Of a stretch of DNA of 5,050 nt, positions 1-5,050 are shown one piece after another (positions within the stretch are counted from its first letter, which is position 1; the number at the start of each line of letters is the position of its first letter). Source of the DNA: Nitrospina sp. (lineage in GTDB: Bacteria > Nitrospinota > Nitrospinia > Nitrospinales > Nitrospinaceae); contig SMVS01000134.1 of NCBI GenBank assembly GCA_004357435.1, positions 1 to 5,050 on the forward strand. Reading direction: 5' to 3'. The position numbers were made by a program, and so were the translations under genes. A model generated the notes under the pieces. The model was not told the DNA's origin. It worked only from the letters and a program-made list of their open reading frames with translations, and searched no databases.

Positions 1-1
1 G

Positions 2-1387
2 CGCGCCCTGGGCGCTATCGCGCGACTGGGTAGCAAGGAACACCTGACCCTTTTGGTGATCCTCATCATCATGGGCACCGGTTGGGTGTCGCACAATCTG
101 GGGCTGACGCTGGCCATGGGAGCCTTCATCGCCGGGCTGATTATTTCCGACTCCGAGTACAGCCACCAGATCATTCTCGACATTCTGCCGCTCAAGGATT
201 ATTTCGGAAGCATCTTTTTCATTTCACTGGGCATGTTGTTGCAAACGGATTTGTTCTTTGCCGAGGCCGGGCTTTATCTCGGCCTGGTGGCGGGCCTCAT
301 CGGACTCAAAATAATCCTCACCTGGGTGGCTTCCTGGGGGGCGCGAAATTCCTTTCGCATCTCGTTCATTGTCGGACTCCGGCTGGCCCAGGTGGGAGAA
401 TTTTCGCTCATTCTCGCCAGCCTGGCTTTGGAGCTGGGGTTGTTCGATAATCCATTGTACCAGTCATTTTTGATCGTCGCCATCCTGTCCCTTTTGGCCG
501 CACCGGTACTCATTCAAGTCTCCTCGGGATTGTCCTTCCTATTATTTTCCGGGGGCGGCAAACCTGCCGATGAGGTCGAGCCGGCCAGTGAAAAATCCAT
601 TACCGATCATGTGATCATCGTCGGTTACAGCCTGGTGGGGCGCAACCTGTCGCATGTGCTAAAAGAAATCAATATTCCTTTTCAAGTGGTGGTGCTGGAC
701 GGCGAGATGGTCAAGCAGGCATTGACAGAAAAAGTGCCGGTGCTGTATGGCGATTCGACGCAGAGTGAAACCTTGCATCGGGCGGGTTTGCGCGATGCCA
801 AACTGATCGTGGTGACCATCCCTGATTACAAGGCCTGCCAGCAGGTGGTGGGACTCGCCCGAAAACTGAATCCCGATATTTACATTTTAGTGCGGACTCA
901 GTTCGCGTCCCAAATGGATGAACTCACTAAAGCCGGGGCCAACCAGGTGATCCCCGAAGAGTTTGAAACCTCCGTCGAAATTTTCTCCAGAGTGCTTCGT
1001 GAATTCAAAATTCCCAACAACATCATCGAACAACAGGTGGAACTGGTACGGTTGGGGTGCTACAGCATGTTCCGCGGCTTGTCCCTGAACACGGATGATT
1101 TGAAAAATTTTTCGACCTACCTCACCGCGTCGCTCAGCAAATCCTTTCAAGTGCTGGGAAACTCCTGGTCCCGGGGCAAACAACTTGAAGCTTTACAGTT
1201 AACCGAAAAAACTGGAGCGACTCTGATCGCGGTGGTCCGGAACAATCAGGTTCAGCCAAATCCGGAAAAGGATTTTCAGATCGAGACCGGGGATGTCCTG
1301 ATTCTGTTCGGTCGTCATGCCCCGCTGGATCGCGCCGAAATGTACCTGGCCACCGGCCCCGGCCAGCGTGACGCTGGACTCGAATAG
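2..1387 (+). CDS. CPA2 family monovalent cation:proton antiporter (KefB/YbaL-like), C-terminal part with RCK domains
   Basis: The 5' end lies outside the window: the frame is open from base 2 and gives 461 visible residues. Internal starts such as the TTG at 53 fall inside the membrane domain and are unlikely to be real. The visible N-terminal ~185 residues are the last membrane helices of a Na+/H+-exchanger domain, with family signatures GAFIAGLIISDSEYSHQI, the FFISLGM helix and the AQVGEFSLILA helix. After an acidic linker comes a TrkA-N (RCK) domain at about residues 203-317, starting HVIIVGYSLVG, with an Asp after strand 2 (VVVLDGE) and the family-typical PEEFETSVEIFSRVL. A TrkA-C domain follows at about 382-437 (LEALQLTEKTGATLIAV through ETGDVLILFG). 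Family members exchange K+ or Na+ for H+ across the inner membrane, gated by nucleotide or ligand binding to the RCK part. The dinucleotide loop reads GYSLVG instead of the usual GxGxxG. The ion carried and the exact subfamily cannot be decided. The gene ends alone, facing a minus-strand gene. Confidence 0.93.
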   Translation, partial: RALGAIARLGSKEHLTLLVILIIMGTGWVSHNLGLTLAMGAFIAGLIISDSEYSHQIILDILPLKDYFGSIFFISLGMLLQTDLFFAEAGLYLGLVAGLIGLKIILTWVASWGARNSFRISFIVGLRLAQVGEFSLILASLALELGLFDNPLYQSFLIVAILSLLAAPVLIQVSSGLSFLLFSGGGKPADEVEPASEKSITDHVIIVGYSLVGRNLSHVLKEINIPFQVVVLDGEMVKQALTEKVPVLYGDSTQSETLHRAGLRDAKLIVVTIPDYKACQQVVGLARKLNPDIYILVRTQFASQMDELTKAGANQVIPEEFETSVEIFSRVLREFKIPNNIIEQQVELVRLGCYSMFRGLSLNTDDLKNFSTYLTASLSKSFQVLGNSWSRGKQLEALQLTEKTGATLIAVVRNNQVQPNPEKDFQIETGDVLILFGRHAPLDRAEMYLATGPGQRDAGLE

Positions 1388-1550
1388 CTGACCGTTGAGA
1401 ATGATGCCGCATATTTGTTGCGACATCCAGAGTGGGACCTCTTTCCTCCAGGCGTAGCCTGGCCCTCTAGCGAGGGAGGCAGATAAGTGAACTCTGCTAA
1501 TCTGTTGAGGGCCTTCAAAGTTTTAGCAAGTGACCTGCGGAGGTACTTCG
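1388..1550. other. Intergenic region dense in consecutive hairpins; possible structured RNA or dispersed repeat
   Basis: This gap lies between two convergent genes and holds no credible coding sequence. Reading left to right, the visible stems are as follows. GATG-C-CGCA (1403-1411) pairs with TGCG-A-CATC (1419-1427), with one C/A mismatch. CCAGGC (1448-1453) pairs with GCCTGG (1457-1462). CCCTC (1463-1467) pairs with GAGGG (1472-1476). GCAGA (1479-1483) pairs with TCTGC (1493-1497). TGCTAA (1495-1500) pairs with TTAGCA (1523-1528), enclosing an inner stem TTGAG (1505-1509)/TTCAA (1514-1518). The 1479-1497 and 1495-1528 stems share bases, so they exclude each other. No stem is followed by a long T run on either strand; the best is AGTTTT after the inner stem on the + strand. 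A non-coding RNA, a REP-like element or a transcription-end structure for the converging genes are all possible. I recognise no known RNA family. Confidence 0.5.
1448..1476. repeat. Two back-to-back perfect inverted repeats
   Basis: CCAGGC-GTA-GCCTGG is a perfect 6-bp stem with a 3-nt loop. It is followed without a gap by CCCTC-TAGC-GAGGG, a perfect 5-bp stem with a 4-nt loop. An alternative fold pairs GCCT (1457-1460) with AGGC (1477-1480) around the second stem, leaving a GG bulge. Adjacent short palindromes of this kind are typical of dispersed intergenic palindromic elements, but copy number cannot be judged from one window. Confidence 0.6.
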
Positions 1551-2153
1551 CTAGCGGAACCGGGTGGGGACGTAACTTTTTAAAGGGGGAAGCTGTTTGC
1601 CCCGGAAGTCATAGGCAAAGCTGTTGGTGAAGGAAGCGAGCAATTGCGCCATGTAATGCGCTTGAATAATATCTTCCAGAATAAAACAGTTGATGTAAGT
1701 TTTTTTGGAAGGCTTACTGTCCTTCTTGGATGAGTCACCCTCTTTAACCACCAATTGCGAAAAATACAGGTTTTTACGCTTTTTGTCCTGGGTGTGTTCC
1801 TTAATCTTTTCCCACTTTGGATTGGGCGTGGTTTGGATCATGATCCGTTCCACTTTTTTGGGATTCACATACCGCCGGTAAGCAGTGTTGGGCAGGGCGG
1901 TGATTTCCAGGGTGTTGTCCAAAACGTTCATGAGCACTTCCGGCCTTTTCGTGATGGAACTGGACCAAAGAATCAGCACTCCTCCCACCACCAGCGACAG
2001 CAGAACTCCGATGTACAAGGACAGCGCCGACAAAAAATAGGTGATCGCAATCAACGAACCGCATTTGACATATTTGACCAGATTGAGCTGGAATCGGGTC
2101 AGCGCGGTGGTTAAAATAACATCGGGATTGTTGTATTCGGTCTTTAAGGGCAT
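1551..2153 (-). CDS. Small membrane protein of unknown function, possible PH-like cytoplasmic domain
   Basis: This encodes 200 residues that I do not recognise as a named family. A short polar N-terminus (1-30) is followed by a hydrophobic stretch at about 31-63, long enough for a tight two-helix membrane hairpin or one long helix. After SSSITKRPEV, residues ~75-105 (VLDNTLEITALP, YRRYVNPKKVERIMIQ) look like alternating strands. A very Lys-rich hydrophilic section (~115-150) and a C-terminal amphipathic helix (about 158-175, AHYMAQLLASF) follow. A membrane hairpin followed by a beta-rich cytoplasmic domain is the layout of bacterial PH-like membrane proteins, so that is a weak structural guess, not an assignment. 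The ATG at 2153 is chosen because it keeps the membrane segment and follows a good promoter; the next in-frame Met would remove the membrane part. Its leader has no Shine-Dalgarno-like sequence (CACTTTTCTCT before ATG). It stands alone, divergent from the DUF1499 lipoprotein gene. Confidence 0.8.
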   Translation of the reverse strand: MPLKTEYNNPDVILTTALTRFQLNLVKYVKCGSLIAITYFLSALSLYIGVLLSLVVGGVLILWSSSITKRPEVLMNVLDNTLEITALPNTAYRRYVNPKKVERIMIQTTPNPKWEKIKEHTQDKKRKNLYFSQLVVKEGDSSKKDSKPSKKTYINCFILEDIIQAHYMAQLLASFTNSFAYDFRGKQLPPLKSYVPTRFR

Positions 2154-2185
2154 AGAGAAAAGTGTATAAAAACAGTATCTTAAGT

Positions 2186-2214
2186 AATTTAATGGAAAAC
2201 CGGGGGTTTGTCAA
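2186..2214 (-). promoter_or_regulatory. Sigma70-type promoter for the minus-strand membrane protein gene
   Basis: On the minus strand a perfect -35 TTGACA (plus 2209-2214) is followed by a 17-bp spacer and a -10 TAAATT (plus 2186-2191, 4 of 6 consensus bases). It reads towards the ATG at 2153. Transcription would start near 2179, leaving a leader of about 25 nt. Spacing and hexamers fit the housekeeping sigma consensus. I found no equally good promoter for the divergent plus-strand gene in this gap. Confidence 0.65.
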
Positions 2215-2280
2215 ATACTCTGCGTGAGACCTTCGGTTATGAGCGGCTTTAAAAACTCTTTATCAAATCTGAATAAAACC

Positions 2281-2730
2281 ATGCGGTCTTCCATCTGCAA
2301 AAAATTCTGGTTGTGTGCGGTGCTGTTAATTACCGGTTGCTCGGGAGAACGCCCGTCGCATCTGGGCGCCATCAACGGTCATCTCGCAGAATGCCCGCAC
2401 ACCCCCAACTGCGTTTCAAGTTTTTCCAAAGATCCCGAACATCAAATTTCTCCATTGCAGTTTGCGTCCACGCCAGAAAAATTGATCAAGGATCTTAAAA
2501 CCATTTTACAAGAAATAGAAGAAGCGCACATCATCACCGCCGGAGAGTACTATATCTATGCCGAGTTCACCAGCAAAGTGTTCCGGTTCGTGGATGACGT
2601 GGAGTTTCTACTGGACCCGCAAACCCAAACCCTGCATTTTCGTTCCGCTTCCCGCATCGGCCACAGCGATTTGGGAGTCAACCGCGAAAGGATCGAAACC
2701 CTGAAAGCCGCCCTCGCCCAAAAGGGATGA
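2281..2730 (+). CDS. DUF1499 family lipoprotein
   Basis: This encodes 149 residues with a lipoprotein signal peptide: a charged start (MRSSICKK), a hydrophobic core and a lipobox LITG-C with the acylated Cys at 20. The mature part carries the DUF1499 (PF07386) hallmarks: the CPHTPNCVSS motif with two Cys (38 and 44), the EHQISPL segment, Y-x-YAEFTSKVFRF, VDDVEFLLDP near 104-113, and a closing RSASRIGHSDLGVNRERIE at 121-139. Length is normal for the family. The biochemical role of DUF1499 is not known, and no catalytic residues can be named. The frame is open further upstream, with an ATG at 2239 and a GTG at 2224. The ATG at 2281 is preferred because it puts the lipobox Cys at 20 rather than 34 or 39. 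No start has a strong ribosome binding site. Lack of Asp directly after the Cys (Ser instead) would suggest outer-membrane sorting by the enterobacterial rule. It converges with the ligase gene, with 5 bp between stops. Confidence 0.9.
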   Translation: MRSSICKKFWLCAVLLITGCSGERPSHLGAINGHLAECPHTPNCVSSFSKDPEHQISPLQFASTPEKLIKDLKTILQEIEEAHIITAGEYYIYAEFTSKVFRFVDDVEFLLDPQTQTLHFRSASRIGHSDLGVNRERIETLKAALAQKG

Positions 2731-2735
2731 AACCG

Positions 2736-4097
2736 TTACCGGCTTTTATTGGCTGGCGATTGTTCCTCGATTTGCTGTTGCCTCTTTTGCGCAATCAAAT
2801 GCAACCTGCCAATGGCTTCCCGTTCCTGCATCCCGTATTGAGCTGGCGGCATCAATAAATTCCAGGCATCCCGCAGGCGGCCCTGGGCCACCCGCACATC
2901 GCTCAAATACAATTTGGAATCTTGATAATATTTTCCCATCTGACGGGCAGTTTGAAGCGCGGCTTCAGCTTTTTCCAGATATCCAGAAGCAGGTGAGCGG
3001 CCGTGTTCCATGAGATAAAAATTACCCATCAGCAGGTATGGCGTACTGCACCGCGCGCACAACGCGGCCGACCGATAGAGAACCGATACCGCTTGCTCGA
3101 TTCCGGGCTGTTTGAAAACCTCACGGTTGACCAGAGTTTCGTAGCGGTAATATTGAACCAACATCCAGGAAGAAAACAGAATGAGCATCGTCATCCCCAC
3201 AGCCAGTGCCGAACGATGCGATAACCCCGGTTGAATTTTCCGATGGCGACTGCGATCCAAAAAATCCACCAGGCACACCATCAGGACAAAGTAAAAAAGC
3301 AATCCGCCATTGGCCCAAAAAGTATCAATCAGATTGTGAGTCAAAAATCCCGCCACTGCCAATGCCAGATAAAAAGCGGTCTCCCGGTGCTCGCCGTGGC
3401 GTATCAGCATCACCATTTTATTACCCAGCAAACCGATACAAAATAGAAGCAGTGCCAATCCGATCAAACCCGCTTCCGCGGCTATTTGCAAATACAGGTT
3501 GTGCGCATGCATCGGCATCTGAAACTTATCGACCTGATACTCGGGATAAATTTTGGTAAATGTGAAGAGACCCGTTCCCAGGACCCAATGGTCTAAAAAT
3601 ATATTCCAGGCGGCCTGCCAATACTCCAAACGAATCAAGACCCGGTGGGATATTGCCGGAGGAAACCCCGCCGCAACACCGACCTGCCACGCATAAACGA
3701 TCAAACCACTGCCGCCCATCACCACCGCGCCCGCCAAAATTTTTGCGGCACGCCAGCCTTTTCTTCCCAGCAAATAAAGTCCCACAGCCAACGTTTGACC
3801 CAAAACAACGGCCATGCCCCAAATGGAATATGTAAACCAAATATTGACGACGATTAAAAAACCAGTGATCCCCGCCACGGATTTTTCCAATCCCGTTTTT
3901 GAATTTCTGAAAAGGTAAATCGCCAGTGGAAAATAGATCACCAGGTAGCAGGCAAACAGGTTTGTGTTTTCAAAAATGGCGAGCGAAGGAAATGCGGGAT
4001 CATAAATCTTGATTAAGGATGGCTGAAGTTGCTGGCAAATGCCAAACACAGTGACCCAACTGGCACAACCGGTCAGCATCCAGAGGATGGCGTGCAA
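2736..4097 (-). CDS. O-antigen ligase/polymerase family protein, C-terminal fragment after frameshift
   Basis: This is the larger piece (453 residues if read from the TTG at 4097) of a Wzy_C/O-antigen ligase (PF04932) protein. These multi-pass inner-membrane enzymes transfer or polymerise lipid-linked glycan at the periplasmic face. Family marks, numbered from the TTG: FENTNLFACYL (42-52); the periplasmic-loop segment RVLIRLEYWQAAWNIFLDH with Arg152 and Arg156 and then LGTG (152-176); the MHAHNLYLQIAAEAGLIG motif with His197 and His199 (196-213); and a late helix from THNLIDTFW. About eight to nine membrane helices end near 315, followed by a soluble, helical, TPR-like tail (about 330-453, EKAEAALQTARQ). 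The start is dubious: the frame continues upstream into the A7 run, where it meets the frame of the preceding fragment. An AAGGA lies 11 nt before the TTG, so separate initiation is conceivable, but the intact ancestor is clearly one protein. Whether it was a ligase, a polymerase or a protein-glycan transferase cannot be told. Confidence 0.85.
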   Translation of the reverse strand: MHAILWMLTGCASWVTVFGICQQLQPSLIKIYDPAFPSLAIFENTNLFACYLVIYFPLAIYLFRNSKTGLEKSVAGITGFLIVVNIWFTYSIWGMAVVLGQTLAVGLYLLGRKGWRAAKILAGAVVMGGSGLIVYAWQVGVAAGFPPAISHRVLIRLEYWQAAWNIFLDHWVLGTGLFTFTKIYPEYQVDKFQMPMHAHNLYLQIAAEAGLIGLALLLFCIGLLGNKMVMLIRHGEHRETAFYLALAVAGFLTHNLIDTFWANGGLLFYFVLMVCLVDFLDRSRHRKIQPGLSHRSALAVGMTMLILFSSWMLVQYYRYETLVNREVFKQPGIEQAVSVLYRSAALCARCSTPYLLMGNFYLMEHGRSPASGYLEKAEAALQTARQMGKYYQDSKLYLSDVRVAQGRLRDAWNLLMPPAQYGMQEREAIGRLHLIAQKRQQQIEEQSPANKSR

Positions 4098-4455
4098 CTG
4101 TTTTTTTATCCTTTAGAAATAAAACCAATCCAAGCGCCAATGGCACGGCAAACAGGCTTTTAACGATCCATTCATAACTCAAATCAAGGCGCACGGTGTA
4201 CCAGTAACCCAGCGCCAACCAACCCAGAAAAAAAACCAACGCCAGAATGAGGGGAGACAACACCACCGCCTCGCCGATTTTCGACTTCAATTTATGCAGA
4301 TTGAAAACCAGCAACAACAGTGCCAACACGCCCAGCACGGATGCGGAATCGCTGTGGTTCAGAGACAGGTAAGGATTGTCACTTCCCAGGAAAACCAGGG
4401 ACACGAGGAAAACCGGTAGAGTGAATCCCAAGGATTTCATGGGCCGGGTGTTCAC
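4000..4455 (-). CDS. O-antigen ligase/polymerase family protein, N-terminal fragment before frameshift
   Basis: This encodes 151 residues, of which the first 118 (to LVLFLKDKK) are genuine: four hydrophobic helices (about 8-24, 38-51, 65-84, 96-114), as at the start of Wzy/WaaL-type proteins. From residue 119 on (TVARHPLDADRLCQLGH...) the translation is hydrophilic, unlike the family, and is the out-of-frame reading of the same DNA that encodes the first helix of the downstream fragment, so it looks spurious. The two fragments overlap at 4000-4097. The GTG start at 4455 overlaps the TGA of the upstream glycosyltransferase by 4 nt (GTGA), indicating translational coupling. An ATG at 4440 (MKSLGF) is an alternative, and neither has a clear Shine-Dalgarno. 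With one A removed from the A7 run, the joined product is 118 + Q + 453 = about 572 residues, a normal size for the family with a helical C-terminal tail. Confidence 0.8.
   Translation of the reverse strand: MNTRPMKSLGFTLPVFLVSLVFLGSDNPYLSLNHSDSASVLGVLALLLLVFNLHKLKSKIGEAVVLSPLILALVFFLGWLALGYWYTVRLDLSYEWIVKSLFAVPLALGLVLFLKDKKTVARHPLDADRLCQLGHCVWHLPATSAILNQDL
4101..4107 (-). other. A7 homopolymer where the O-antigen ligase frame breaks
   Basis: The plus strand has seven consecutive T (seven A in the coding sense) between GAT and CAG. In the upstream frame this reads GAT-AAA-AAA-ACA and leads to a stop at 4000-4002. With six A it reads GAT-AAA-AAA-CAG-TTG and joins exactly to the downstream frame (DKK-QLHAILWML). 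Recovery therefore needs a one-base loss or a +1 shift. A -1 shift gives AAC-AGT-TGC and a TGA nine codons on. Candidate causes are a sequencing or assembly error, a true mutation, tract-length phase variation, or transcriptional slippage. Confidence 0.85.
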
Positions 4456-5050
4456 AAGGGTTGATGATTTTTAAAAATATCGATCGAATACTTTGGATCG
4501 GGTTTTATGAAACTCCATACTTTTTTGAATTTCGGGTTGTCCCGCAAAAATGTTTCCTGAGGAATTTTTGTGTGGGGATAAATGAAACGTGCGTGATCAA
4601 GGATGTGAGCCTCCCGCCGGATGGCCGGCGTGCTCTGGTAAATGGAAGGCCGCAGGGAAAACCGGTTTTCTTTGGGAATGAGGTTCCGGGTTTGGGGCCA
4701 CCAATGGGCCGGAACTTTTAAAATGGCTGGGTCGTTCCATAAATAAACCAGGACGCCTTCCGCCGGGTTGCCCGGCGAATTGGCCACCAGCAACGGCATC
4801 GCATAGCCTTTTTTCTCCTGGAACGCATGCGCTTCCTGCCTTAAAAACTCGGCGGCCGCGCGCACGCCATAACCCGAGTTCGCGCCTTCTATATACAAGA
4901 GGCGATCCAGTTTATTCAAGGGCGCGGTGTGCGGTTCCCGCATCAACTGCCAATCAAACATTGCGCTGGGCAACAACGTGAATATCAACAGAATCGCCAG
5001 CAGGGTGTTTCGCTTGCCGTCTGATACCTCCCAATGCCACCGGCTGGTGA
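4452..5050 (-). CDS. Probable membrane glycosyltransferase (GT39/ArnT-like), C-terminal part
   Basis: The 5' part is beyond the right edge: the frame is open to base 5050 (198 visible residues), so the TTG at 4988 is not the true start. The visible part begins with a charged loop (RWHWEVSDGKRN), one membrane helix (TLLAILLIFTLLPSAMF) and then a soluble domain of about 165 residues. That domain contains GANSGYGVRAAAEFLRQEA, a strand MPLLVANSPGN, YLWNDPAILKVPAHWWPQ and an ending close to FIKPDPKYSIDIFKNHQ. A last helix followed by a periplasmic domain with YG...A.YL, Y...P.I, WWP and a final F.KP...SI..F pattern resembles the C-termini of PMT/ArnT-type (GT39-like) enzymes, which move a sugar from a polyprenyl phosphate onto an acceptor. 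The catalytic N-terminal loop is not in the window, so this rests on the tail and on the coupled O-antigen ligase gene downstream. No Shine-Dalgarno or promoter of this operon is visible. Confidence 0.6.
   Translation of the reverse strand, partial: TSRWHWEVSDGKRNTLLAILLIFTLLPSAMFDWQLMREPHTAPLNKLDRLLYIEGANSGYGVRAAAEFLRQEAHAFQEKKGYAMPLLVANSPGNPAEGVLVYLWNDPAILKVPAHWWPQTRNLIPKENRFSLRPSIYQSTPAIRREAHILDHARFIYPHTKIPQETFLRDNPKFKKVWSFIKPDPKYSIDIFKNHQPL

Noticed and set aside
1441..1449. Minus-strand GGAGGAAAG resembling the conserved GAGGAAAGTCCGGGC box of bacterial RNase P RNA
   Set aside because: The following bases (AGGTCCCACTC) do not continue the conserved box, and no other RNase P landmarks appear within the 163-bp gap, which is too short for the whole RNA.
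1315..1518. Minus-strand open frames across the antiporter 3' end and gap (also 1134-1412 and 1199-1426)
   Set aside because: They are antisense to the well-supported antiporter, have no recognisable domain, and their translation in the gap follows the palindromes.
1388..1550. 6S RNA or tRNA in the intergenic gap
   Set aside because: No cloverleaf with a T-loop can be drawn. The stems are a series of separate hairpins rather than one long duplex with a central bubble, so neither family fits.
1755..2114. Plus-strand open frame of 119 residues opposite the membrane protein gene
   Set aside because: It is the shadow of the minus-strand gene, which has a promoter, a membrane segment and sensible composition; this frame has no family features.
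4095..4110. Programmed -1 ribosomal frameshift at the A7 run
   Set aside because: A -1 shift enters a frame that stops within about ten codons. Only a +1 shift or loss of one A joins the two ligase fragments, so the common A-rich -1 slippery mechanism does not apply.
4461..4721. Plus-strand open frame opposite the glycosyltransferase tail
   Set aside because: It is antisense to a frame that is open to the window edge, carries glycosyltransferase-like C-terminal patterns and is coupled to the ligase gene.

Overview
The window looks like chromosomal DNA of moderate GC content from a Gram-negative-type bacterium. A lipoprotein with a clear lipobox and a surface-polysaccharide gene pair of the O-antigen ligase / membrane glycosyltransferase kind support this. 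A Nitrospinota-like or deltaproteobacteria-like source would fit, but that is only an impression. I see no phage, IS, CRISPR array, tRNA or rRNA.

Left part, + strand: the 3' portion of a CPA2-type cation:proton antiporter (KefB/YbaL-like) runs in from beyond the left edge. It ends in TrkA-N and TrkA-C (RCK) domains and stops at 1387. A 163-bp gap at 1388-1550 follows. It is packed with consecutive inverted repeats, has no canonical terminator, and is the main unexplained non-coding structure here.

Middle: a minus-strand gene (1551-2153) encodes a small unrecognised membrane protein with a Lys-rich cytoplasmic part. It has a good sigma70-like promoter (TTGACA, 17-bp spacer, TAAATT) in the divergent gap. 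Facing the other way is a DUF1499-family lipoprotein (2281-2730, +). It converges on the next minus-strand operon with only 5 bp between stop codons.

Right part, minus strand, transcribed from beyond the right edge: the C-terminal part of a probable GT39/ArnT-like membrane glycosyltransferase overlaps by 4 nt (GTGA) with an O-antigen ligase/polymerase family gene. That gene is broken into two overlapping frames at a run of seven A residues (plus-strand T run at 4101-4107). Removing one A restores a single protein of about 572 aa. The pair probably builds or modifies a surface glycan.

No convincing new multi-gene system is visible. The two observations most worth following are the homopolymer frameshift in the ligase gene and the hairpin-dense intergenic segment.
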